DNA of 64,000 nucleotides from Alloyangia pacifica. GTDB lineage: Bacteria; Pseudomonadota; Alphaproteobacteria; Rhodobacterales; Rhodobacteraceae. Shown piece after piece: positions 36,528 through 43,545 of the stretch (the stretch's first letter is position 1; every line of letters begins with the position of its first letter). The notes below the pieces were generated by a model, which saw nothing but the letters and a program-made list of their open reading frames with translations, searched no databases and was not told where the DNA came from. Location: positions 884,001-948,000 of the forward strand of contig NZ_CP022189.1 in the NCBI RefSeq assembly GCF_003111685.1, read 5' to 3'. A program made the position numbers and the translations under genes.

Positions 36528-37112
36528 ATGCCCTATGACGCGATGAACGGCGAAAGCGACGAGGCCTTGCTCGCGGCCTACGCCGCGGGCGAGCAGGCCG
36601 CGGCGGGCACGCTGGTGCAGCGTCTGGGTCCGCGCGCCTTCGGCCATGCGCATCGCATGCTTGGCGACAGGGCCGAGGCCGAGGACGTGGCGCAGGAGGC
36701 ATTGCTGCGGCTCTGGCGGGCGGCACCGGGATGGCGCGAGGGCGAGGCAAAGGTCTCGACCTGGCTCTACCGGGTGGTGTCGAACCTCTGCATCGACCGC
36801 CTGCGCAAGCGCCGCGGCGGCGCGGTGGACATCGATGACATTGCCGAGCCCGCCGATCCCGCGCCGGGTGCCGAGGCGACCTTGCAGGGGCGTGCCCGGG
36901 TGGGCGCCCTGCAGGAGGCGCTGAACGCGTTGCCCGCGCGGCAAAGGCAGGCCGTTGTACTGCGGCACCTCGAGGGACTTTCGAACCCGGAGATCGCCGG
37001 GATCATGGACTTGGGCGTGCGCGCGGTGGAAAGTCTCACGGCGCGGGGACGCAAGGCGCTGGAGGGCCTGCTGGCCGGGCGGCGCGCAGAGCTGGGGTAT
37101 GACGATGACTGA
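36528..37112 (+). CDS. ECF-type RNA polymerase sigma factor
   Basis: 194 residues from ATG 36528 (AAGAGG upstream); ATG 36519 is too close to that site. Sigma region 2 (AHRMLGDRAEAEDVAQEALLRLWR, STWLYRVVSNLCIDRLRK) and region 4 (LNALPARQRQAVVLRHLEGLSNPEIAGIMDLGVRAVESL) are complete with no extra domain. The stop overlaps the next gene by eight bases. With the anti-sigma-like membrane protein and the periplasmic sensor it forms a signalling unit. Confidence 0.93.
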   Translation: MPYDAMNGESDEALLAAYAAGEQAAAGTLVQRLGPRAFGHAHRMLGDRAEAEDVAQEALLRLWRAAPGWREGEAKVSTWLYRVVSNLCIDRLRKRRGGAVDIDDIAEPADPAPGAEATLQGRARVGALQEALNALPARQRQAVVLRHLEGLSNPEIAGIMDLGVRAVESLTARGRKALEGLLAGRRAELGYDDD

Positions 37113-37476
37113 TCAGCGCAGGAAGGAAGAGGGCACACTGGCGTCCTTGTTCGAGGCAGAGCGGCAGAACGCCCCGGTGCCGTCCGGCGACTGGATGGCC
37201 CGAATGGAGGCGCTAGCGCGCGCCGAGCAGCCCGCAGCGCGTCCGGCCGGGACCGCCGCACCGGCCCCCCGTCGCCGCGCCGGCTGGCGCGAGGCGCTGC
37301 GCGCCTTCGGCGGCTGGCCGGCGGTGGTCGGGCTCGTCGCGGCCTGCGCAACGGGGGTCTGGATCGGCATCGCCTCGCCGGAGACGATGACCGCGCTGAT
37401 CACCTTGGACAGCAGCAGCCAGCTCTCGGCCCTCGATCCGGCGAGCGGCTTCGACTACGCGATGTTGGGACTTTGA
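37105..37476 (+). CDS. Anti-sigma-factor-like single-span membrane protein
   Basis: 123 residues from ATG 37105 (or ATG 37099, two codons earlier). N-terminal cytosolic part with an EEGTLASLFEAERQNAPVPSGDWM segment, a Pro/Ala/Arg-rich linker, then one membrane helix AVVGLVAACATGVWIGIA and a short periplasmic end. Position directly after an ECF sigma gene and topology fit an anti-sigma factor, although no zinc-binding HxxxCxxC motif is present. Its stop overlaps the region before the sensor gene, so the three are one operon. Confidence 0.7.
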   Translation: MTDQRRKEEGTLASLFEAERQNAPVPSGDWMARMEALARAEQPAARPAGTAAPAPRRRAGWREALRAFGGWPAVVGLVAACATGVWIGIASPETMTALITLDSSSQLSALDPASGFDYAMLGL

Positions 37477-37478
37477 TA

Positions 37479-38033
37479 ATGACGCAGGACAACTCCCAGA
37501 TGCCCGGGCCGAACAAGGGTCGGCCCTCCGCGGCACCGAAGCCCGCGCGCGCGCCGGGCTGGATGCGCTGGTTGCTGCTGACCTCGCTGGCGCTGAACCT
37601 CGCGGTGGTCGGCGTTGTGGCGGGCGGCCTGCTGTGGCACGGGCGGCCCGAGCATGGTGGCCCGCCACGCGGGCGCGACTTCATCACCCCCTATACCGAG
37701 TCCTTCTCGCAGGACCAGCGGCGCGAGCTGGGGCGCAAGCTCTTCCGGTCTTTCGAGCGCAAGCAGGGGGATCGGCCGCGCCCGGCGCCCTTTGGCGATT
37801 ATCGCAGCGCGCTGTCGCTGCTGCGCGCCGACCCCTTCGACAGCGCGGCCTTCACTGAGGTGCTGAGCGCGCAGGACGCCCGTGCCGCCGAGCGGCAGAA
37901 GATGGGGCAGCAGGTGCTGGTGGACTATGTCTCGGCGCTCTCGCCCGAGGCCCGCGCCGCCTATGCAGACCGGCTCGAGGCGAAGCTGGACGAACTCGCG
38001 AAGCGTCTGCCGCCGCGCAAACCACGCAACTGA
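37479..38033 (+). CDS. Periplasmic heavy-metal-sensor-like protein (CnrX/ZraP type)
   Basis: 184 residues from ATG 37479. Cytosolic N-terminal tail, a membrane helix WLLLTSLALNLAVVGVVAGGLLW, a short His/Gly-rich stretch (WHGRPEHGGPPRGRDF), then helical periplasmic hairpins with a RRELGRKLFRSFERK segment and the DPFDSAAFTEVLSAQDAR repeat typical of the LTXXQ/heavy-metal resistance proteins. In the cnr system such a protein signals to an anti-sigma/ECF pair, which matches the genes upstream. The metal is unknown. Confidence 0.82.
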   Translation: MTQDNSQMPGPNKGRPSAAPKPARAPGWMRWLLLTSLALNLAVVGVVAGGLLWHGRPEHGGPPRGRDFITPYTESFSQDQRRELGRKLFRSFERKQGDRPRPAPFGDYRSALSLLRADPFDSAAFTEVLSAQDARAAERQKMGQQVLVDYVSALSPEARAAYADRLEAKLDELAKRLPPRKPRN

Positions 38034-38132
38034 GGCGGCCCCCTGCGCCGGGCAGCTGCGCGTCGGGGTGCCGGGGCGCGCCCCCGGGCCGCGGTCCGAG
38101 GGGCGTGCCGTTGCGCTGAACCGGGTTGCGCC

Positions 38133-39551
38133 TCAGGCGCCGCGCAGCGCCCCGAAGGCGTGCGGAAAAGCAGCGGGGGGCGCCACATGGGTGCGGTTGC
38201 GCCCGGCGTGCTTGGCCGCGTAGAGCGCGCCATCGGCGCGCAGCAGGGCGGTTTCCACGGCTTCCCCGCCCGCGTCCATCAGCGCGATTCCGATGCTGAT
38301 CGTCGGCGAGAAGAGCGACGGGCGTCCGGCCCTGAGGCGGGGCATGGGCAGAGACAGCTGCGCCACCTCCTCGCAGAGCAGCCGCGCGGCGGCGGCGGCG
38401 GAGTCGATGTCCGCGCCGGGCAAGGCGATGAGGAATTCCTCTCCGCCGAGCCGGGCCACGAGATCCTGCGCGCGTCGCCCCGCGGTGAGCCGCTGCGCCG
38501 TGGCAACCAGAACCTGGTCGCCCACGGCATGGCCCCAGCGATCGTTCACCTTCTTGAAGTGGTCGAGATCCGCGACGAGCAGCGCCAGCGGCTGTCCGCA
38601 CCGCGCCGCCTGTTGCGCCATGCGGGCGACCTCGGGCAGCGCATAGCGGCGGTTGTAGAGCCCGGTAAGCGGGTCGACCATCGCCGCGCGCAGCCCGTTG
38701 CGAAGCGCGGCGCGGTGCCGCTTCGCGCGGCGACTGCGGCCGATCAGCCGCGGCAGGCGGAGCGCGAGCTCGAGCGCCTCAGGCCCATTGTGCAGCACCT
38801 CGTCGGCACCGAGGTCAAGCGCCCGCGCCGCCATCTCGTCCCGTCCCTTGTCGGTGACGTAGACCAGCACCGCATGGTGCTGTGCGCGGGCGGTGCGCAG
38901 CTGCGAGAGCAGCGCGAGTCCGGCGCCCGGCTCGCCCCCGGTATCGATCAGCACCACGGCCTCGGCCGAGATGGCTTGGCTTTGCAGCAGCGTTCCCGCG
39001 GCCGAAAGCTCGACCTGCGCACCGATTCCCACCCGCAGCCGCGCCGCGATGGTGTCGAGCCCGAGCGCCGGATCGAGCGAAACCAGCGCGACACGCGCGG
39101 GCCTCTGGAAGCTGCGCGGCGCCTCGGACAGGCCGAGCGCGCGCTTGGCATCGGTGCGCAGCTCCATCTGGTCCTGCGCGCGGGCGCGGCGCAGCAGGCT
39201 GCGCAGCCGCGCGAGCAGCAGGATGTCTTCGACCGCGCGGGCGATCACATCATCCGCGCCGACGGCGAGCAGCGCCAGCCGTTCGTCGACCAGATCGTCC
39301 TCGGTGAGCAGCACGAGCGGGGTGTCGGCCTGGTCGGGCAGGGCGCGCAGGCGCGTGCAGAAGCCGCTGCCGCACATGTCAGGCAGTTCGGTGGCGGCGA
39401 GCACGAGATCCGGGCGGGACTCATCGATCATCGCCAGCGCCTCGCCGCCTGTCTCGGCGACCAGAACCTCGTAGAAGGCCGAAGTCAGCCGGGCGCGCAG
39501 CAGGATACGATGGCTCGCGGTGCCCTCGACGATGAGTATGCGTCCTGCCAT
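38133..39551 (-). CDS. pleD: PleD-like diguanylate cyclase (REC-REC-GGDEF)
   Basis: 472 residues: a receiver domain (1-120), a second receiver-like domain (150-270) and a GGDEF domain (about 290-460). Active-site GGEEF at 369-373, I-site RxxD (RAQD, 360-363) five residues before it, and the DPLTGLYNRR and DLDHFKKVND motifs indicate an active cyclase with product inhibition. The first receiver lacks the phosphorylation Asp: the usual LxLxD reads DLVLAATELP with Ala at 53, and the N-terminal acidic pair is reduced to EG. PleD-type regulation by phosphorylation is therefore doubtful in that domain. Confidence 0.88.
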   Translation of the reverse strand: MAGRILIVEGTASHRILLRARLTSAFYEVLVAETGGEALAMIDESRPDLVLAATELPDMCGSGFCTRLRALPDQADTPLVLLTEDDLVDERLALLAVGADDVIARAVEDILLLARLRSLLRRARAQDQMELRTDAKRALGLSEAPRSFQRPARVALVSLDPALGLDTIAARLRVGIGAQVELSAAGTLLQSQAISAEAVVLIDTGGEPGAGLALLSQLRTARAQHHAVLVYVTDKGRDEMAARALDLGADEVLHNGPEALELALRLPRLIGRSRRAKRHRAALRNGLRAAMVDPLTGLYNRRYALPEVARMAQQAARCGQPLALLVADLDHFKKVNDRWGHAVGDQVLVATAQRLTAGRRAQDLVARLGGEEFLIALPGADIDSAAAAARLLCEEVAQLSLPMPRLRAGRPSLFSPTISIGIALMDAGGEAVETALLRADGALYAAKHAGRNRTHVAPPAAFPHAFGALRGA

Positions 39552-39778
39552 GCGTCTTTCTGCCCCCTATGCCAGATTTCGTACCGTTGCCGTTCCGCCC
39601 TGAAGCCATCCCGAAGCGGCCTCGAAGCCGCCCCGACGCCAGACCGGGGCCCTCTCGGCGCCTCTCGCTCCGGCGCGCCACCCGGGCGCTGCTTTTGCGC
39701 AGGCTTGCATCCGTTTGCCCGCTCAGTCTTTATGAAAAACGGTTAACAAAGCCTTTCGAAATGCGAGGACGGACGAAG

Positions 39779-40060
39779 ATGGTGGGGCGTGACGAGGCCG
39801 AGCTGATCGGGCTGCAGGCGGTGGCCTGGCTGGCAGCGAATGACGAGCTGCTGCCGGTGTTCCTCGGGGCGACAGGCGCCTCGGCGGAGGATTTCCGCAA
39901 CAACCTTTCGGATCCGGGATTCCAGGGCGGCGTGCTCGATTTCCTGCTGATGGACGATGCCTGGGTGCGCGGGTTCTGCGACGAGGCGGGCCTGTCCTAC
40001 GACCTGCCCTTCCAGGCGCGCCAGCACCTGCCCGGCGGCGGCGAGGTCCATTGGACATGA
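39779..40060 (+). CDS. DUF3572 family protein
   Basis: 93 residues from ATG 39779, with GAGGA upstream. The conserved pattern AVAWLAANDELLPVFLGATGAS and LSDPGFQGGVLDFLLMDDAWV, ending LPGGG, is that of DUF3572, a small alphaproteobacterial family of unknown function. The HAD phosphatase gene overlaps its end by four bases (ATG 40057), so the two are coupled. In this lineage the pair often occurs near pleD. Confidence 0.9.
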   Translation: MVGRDEAELIGLQAVAWLAANDELLPVFLGATGASAEDFRNNLSDPGFQGGVLDFLLMDDAWVRGFCDEAGLSYDLPFQARQHLPGGGEVHWT

Positions 40061-40773
40061 GCCCCATGCCCCGCTTGCGCGCCGAGGCGGTGCTCTTCGA
40101 CAAGGACGGCACCCTCTTCGACTTCGCCCGCACCTGGAGTGCCTGGGCGCAAGGGGTCATGCAGCAGCTTGCCGGGGGCGATGCCGCGCTGGTCGAGGCC
40201 ATGGCCCGCGAGCTCCGCTTCGATCTCGGCAGCGGCGGCTTTCTCAAGGACAGCCCGGTGATCGCCGGCACCAGCCGCGAGGCGGCGCAATGCCTGGCCC
40301 GAGCTCTTGGCCGACGCGATCCCGAGGCCATCGAGGGCGTCCTGTCGGAAGCGGCCGCCCGCGCGCCGCTTGCCGAGGCGGTGCCGCTGGCGCCGCTGCT
40401 GGACAGGCTGCGCGGCGCGGGGCTGCGGCTAGGGGTGATGACCAATGACAACGAGGCCGTCGCCCATGCCCATCTCGCGCAGGTCAGGGTCGGCGACCGC
40501 TTCGAGTTTGTCGCCGGGTTCGACAGCGGCCATGGGGCCAAACCCTCGCCCGCGCCGCTGCTCGCCTTCGCCGCGGCGCTCGGCATGCCGCCCGCAAAGG
40601 TGGTCATGGTCGGCGACAGCACCCACGACCTGCAGGCTGGACGCGCGGCGGGGATGAAGACCGTCGGCGTGCTGACCGGCCCCGCCGAGGCGGAGGAACT
40701 GCGTCACCTCGCGGATGTAATTCTGCCCGACATCGGCCACCTGCCGGACTGGCTCGGCGCCGTGGTTGCGTGA
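40057..40773 (+). CDS. HAD-superfamily phosphatase (phosphoglycolate phosphatase-like)
   Basis: 238 residues from ATG 40057 (TTG 40051 is possible). Motif I VLFDKDGTLFDF, motif II VMTNDNEA, a lysine in HGAKPSPAPLLAF, and motif IV MVGDSTHDLQAGRAAG are all present, with an alpha-helical cap between motifs I and II. It hydrolyses a phosphate ester; the family includes phosphoglycolate phosphatase (Gph) but the substrate is not fixed by the sequence. Overlaps DUF3572. The gap 40774-41037 after it shows no gene. Confidence 0.9.
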   Translation: MSPMPRLRAEAVLFDKDGTLFDFARTWSAWAQGVMQQLAGGDAALVEAMARELRFDLGSGGFLKDSPVIAGTSREAAQCLARALGRRDPEAIEGVLSEAAARAPLAEAVPLAPLLDRLRGAGLRLGVMTNDNEAVAHAHLAQVRVGDRFEFVAGFDSGHGAKPSPAPLLAFAAALGMPPAKVVMVGDSTHDLQAGRAAGMKTVGVLTGPAEAEELRHLADVILPDIGHLPDWLGAVVA

Positions 40774-41049
40774 TCCGGCCCTTTTCATCTGCATTTTACT
40801 CTTTGCGGAAGTCTTAATGCCCCTGCGGTAGCATGACCCGTCAGCGCGGGACTCGTGGCTTGTCGCCTGCACGGCTCCAAGCGGGATGAGGGCCGTTCGC
40901 CCGCGACACGGAAGAGCTGAAACAGGGGGCCTGACGCGCAGAGCGGAATGGCGTGAGTGGGCACTGAGCTGGCACTGAGCGGGCACATGGGACGCGGCGG
41001 CGCATAGGCGACCCGCACAAGGGCGAGGGCGCTCAGGATGGGACGGCGC

Positions 41050-41655
41050 ATGCATGGACTGGTCGCGCGCACGCTGCAGTGCTTCGTGCAGGACACCTAC
41101 GGGCAGGATCGCTGGCGCAGCATCGCCGACGCCGCAAGGCTCGAACTGCCCGAGTTCGAGGCCATGCTCGACTACGAGGCGCAGCTCATCGGTCTGGTTC
41201 TGACCCAAGCCGAGACCGAGTTGGGCAAGCCGCGCGCCGCGATGCTCGAGGATATCGGGACCTACCTGATGACCCATCCCAACAACGAAAGGCTGCGCCG
41301 TCTGATGCGCTACGGCGGCGAGGACTTCATCGATTTTCTGCACTCGCTCGAAGAGCTTCCCGGCCGCGCCCGGCTGGCGGTGCCCGATCTCGACCTGCCG
41401 CCGCTGGAGCTGACCGAGGCCACGCCGCGCCGTTTCACCCTCGTCTGCCGTTGCAGCGGCCCGACCAGCCGGGGCTATTCGCACGTGCTCGCCGGAGTGG
41501 TGCGAGCCATGGCCGATGACTACGGCGCATTGATCCTTCTTGAACTGGCCAGCGGCCCGGACGAGGACGAGCTGATCGAGATCACCGTGGTCGAGACCGC
41601 CTATACCAAGGGGCGCGCCTTCGAGCTTGGGGCGCATGGCGCAGGGCGGCCATGA
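41050..41655 (+). CDS. H-NOX (heme NO-binding) domain protein
   Basis: 201 residues from ATG 41050 (in-frame ATG 41038 also possible; family members start with MHGL or MKGI). The N-terminal MHGLVARTLQCFVQDTYG and the VVRAMADDYGALI helix are typical. The YxSxR porphyrin-binding motif is not evident: the matching segment reads CRCSGPTSRGY. The usual proximal heme His near residue 102 is replaced by Glu 101 in FLHSLEELPG, with the nearest His at 98. Its stop overlaps the next gene, a GGDEF cyclase with an HNOBA-like domain, so a sensor-cyclase pair is likely. Whether heme is bound is uncertain. Confidence 0.85.
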   Translation: MHGLVARTLQCFVQDTYGQDRWRSIADAARLELPEFEAMLDYEAQLIGLVLTQAETELGKPRAAMLEDIGTYLMTHPNNERLRRLMRYGGEDFIDFLHSLEELPGRARLAVPDLDLPPLELTEATPRRFTLVCRCSGPTSRGYSHVLAGVVRAMADDYGALILLELASGPDEDELIEITVVETAYTKGRAFELGAHGAGRP

Positions 41656-42713
41656 CCCCGCTCGCGCTGCCCCAGGCGACGCTCGAGGCGCTCTGCCCCA
41701 TGCACGCCCGCCTTGATGCCGGGGGGCGGGTGCAGGCCATGGGGCCGACGCTGCTTCGGGTGCTCGCCGGCCAGAAGCGCGTAGGCCTGCATTTCTCCGA
41801 GCTTTTCGACATTTTCCGCCCGCGCCAGGTTCGTGACCTGCCGGACCTTCTGTCGCTTGCCGGCCGCCGCCTGCAGCTGCGGCTGGTCGGGCAGGGGGAC
41901 AGTCTTCGCGGCCTTGCCATGCCAGATGCCGAAGGTGGTGCGATTCTCGATCTCTCCTTCGGCCTCGGCCTCGTGGAGGCGGTGCGCGATCATGCGCTCA
42001 CCAGCAGCGATTTTGCGGCAACCGACCTCGCGATCGACATGCTCTACCTCGTCGAAGCGAAATCCGCGGCCATGGAGGCCTCGCGCACGCTCAACCGGCG
42101 CCTGCGCGGGGCGATGCTCGCTGCGGAAGAGCGGGCTTTCACCGATCCGCTCACCGGGCTGCGCAACCGGCGGGCGCTGACCCGGGCCATGACGGACCTG
42201 CTGCGACGCGGGGCCAGCTTCGCGGTGATGCATGTCGACCTCGATTACTTCAAGCAGGTGAACGACACGCTCGGCCATGGCGCCGGCGACAGGGTGCTGG
42301 CTGGCGTCGCGGCGCTCATGCTCGACCTGACCCGGGAGGACGACATGGTGGCGCGGATCGGCGGCGACGAATTCGTCATCATCGTCTCCGGGCTGACCGA
42401 CGGGGCGCGCCTGTGCGAACTCGCGGAGCGTCTCATCGCGCGGCTCGAAGCCCCGACCGCCTTCGGTTCGACGGAGGCGGGCGCGCAGGTGCGAATCTCG
42501 GCAAGCATCGGAATTGCCCTGAACACCCCGGGCTGCGGCGCGCCACGCGGCGCCGAGGAGTTGCTCGAGGAGTCCGATGTTGCGCTCTACGCGGCCAAGC
42601 GCGCGGGGCGTGGTCGCTTCGCCTTTCACGCGGCCACCTCGGCGCCGGAAGGCAGCGATCGGCGGGCCTCGGCGGAGGATATCGGGGGAGCCGGCAGGGG
42701 TTCCGCGAGGTGA
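41652..42713 (+). CDS. HNOBA-GGDEF diguanylate cyclase, partner of H-NOX
   Basis: 353 residues. The N-terminal 150 residues match the HNOBA (heme-NO-binding-associated) pattern: MHARLDAGGRVQAMGPTLLRVL, FRPRQVRDL, LSFGLGLVEA and DFAATDLAIDMLYLVEAKSA. A helical linker leads to a GGDEF domain with DPLTGLRNRR, DLDYFKQVND and GGDEF at 237-241, with an I-site RxxD (REDD) before it. It makes cyclic di-GMP. The ATG overlaps the H-NOX stop (ATGA), the arrangement of known H-NOX/cyclase pairs in which NO binding to H-NOX changes cyclase output. Confidence 0.92.
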   Translation: MTPLALPQATLEALCPMHARLDAGGRVQAMGPTLLRVLAGQKRVGLHFSELFDIFRPRQVRDLPDLLSLAGRRLQLRLVGQGDSLRGLAMPDAEGGAILDLSFGLGLVEAVRDHALTSSDFAATDLAIDMLYLVEAKSAAMEASRTLNRRLRGAMLAAEERAFTDPLTGLRNRRALTRAMTDLLRRGASFAVMHVDLDYFKQVNDTLGHGAGDRVLAGVAALMLDLTREDDMVARIGGDEFVIIVSGLTDGARLCELAERLIARLEAPTAFGSTEAGAQVRISASIGIALNTPGCGAPRGAEELLEESDVALYAAKRAGRGRFAFHAATSAPEGSDRRASAEDIGGAGRGSAR

Positions 42714-42788
42714 GGTCAAAAAGTCAGAGATTTTTTTCAGAAGGGGGTTGCGCCCTCCCGGAGGCTGGCGTAAATCCCGCGCCACGGT

Positions 42789-42863
42789 TGGGGCGTAGCC
42801 AAGTGGTAAGGCACCGGTTTTTGGTACCGCGCACCGTAGGTTCGAATCCTACCGCCCCAGCCA
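42789..42863 (+). tRNA. tRNA-Gln (anticodon TTG)
   Basis: 75 bases with CCA encoded (42861-42863). Acceptor TGGGGCG (42789-42795) pairs with CGCCCCA (42853-42859). The anticodon loop TTTTGGT has TTG, reading CAA. T arm GTAGG-TTCGAAT-CCTAC. Its last 17 bases are duplicated at 53625-53641 as part of an integration site. Confidence 0.97.
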
Positions 42864-42948
42864 ATATCTCCTAACATACCGAAGTTACGAGACTTCCGGC
42901 CCGAGGGCGGTAGAAATGCCCCCGTAAGTGCCCCACCTTCCGCCCCCT
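42847..42948 (+). repeat. attL (direct repeat with 53625-53726)
   Basis: Starts inside the tRNA-Gln T arm (TCCTACCGCCCCAGCCA) and continues to CGCCCCCT. The first 29 bases are identical in all three copies, so strand exchange probably happens there; the right copy differs at three positions further in. The third copy lies inverted at 48232-48333. Confidence 0.85.
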
Positions 42949-43062
42949 AATTCTCCAATGTTCTTCTGCTTGCAGGCAGCATGATGTCAGGCGCCTCGAG
43001 CTGTGCGCTCAGGCGTCTCCAGCTGTGTCTGGTTAGGGGAAGAGGAGGATACAGGAGGGAGG

Positions 43063-43490
43063 TAATAGGTATTAGTAATGGATAAAGCAGGAAGGATGCG
43101 GAGAAGGAGGGTCTCCCGGATAGAGGAGGCCTAGGAAGAGCATGATGTATCCTGATACCCCTACTTACCCCTGATGATCATGACGCCCTTAAGGAAGGAA
43201 GATGAAGGGGGAGAGGGTCTCTCAGAGCAATAGGTATCAGTAATGGATGGATGACTAGAAGGTCCGAGGAGGAGAAGAGCCCCCTAGTGAGGGATGCCTG
43301 GGAAGAGGATGCATGCTCCTTGTCCCCTACCTACCCTGATAGGTATGGAGCCCCCCCCCTGGAGGTCAGGATGCTGTGAGTAAGTTAGGCATCAAGCAGT
43401 AATAGGTATTAGTAGTGGATAAAGAAAGTAGGATTCAGACCTCTCCTGTTGATAATTAATGAATTAAAATAAATACTTACTAACATCTTC
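43063..43490 (+). repeat. Iteron-like repeats plus AT-rich tract (origin-like)
   Basis: Three copies of TAATAGGTATTAGTAATGGA or close variants: 43063-43087, 43228-43250 and 43400-43424, spaced about 165 and 172 bp. A 40-base AT-rich stretch (from about 43449, GATAATTAATGAATTAAAAT) follows the last copy, just before the polymerase-like gene. Regular iterons next to AT-rich DNA resemble a replication origin or a multi-site regulatory region. The same block is present inverted at 47690-48117, and one copy lies at 53844-53866. No gene is seen in 42949-43545. Confidence 0.6.
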
Positions 43491-43545
43491 AAGTCCTCTT
43501 CCGGGTTACTAGATAGGTCCTACCTGACCCTGACGAAGAGCCCCT

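Noticed and set aside
42949..43545. Possible CRISPR array
   Set aside because: The repeats are only three, about 165-172 bp apart and variable, with no regular spacers; iteron-like instead.
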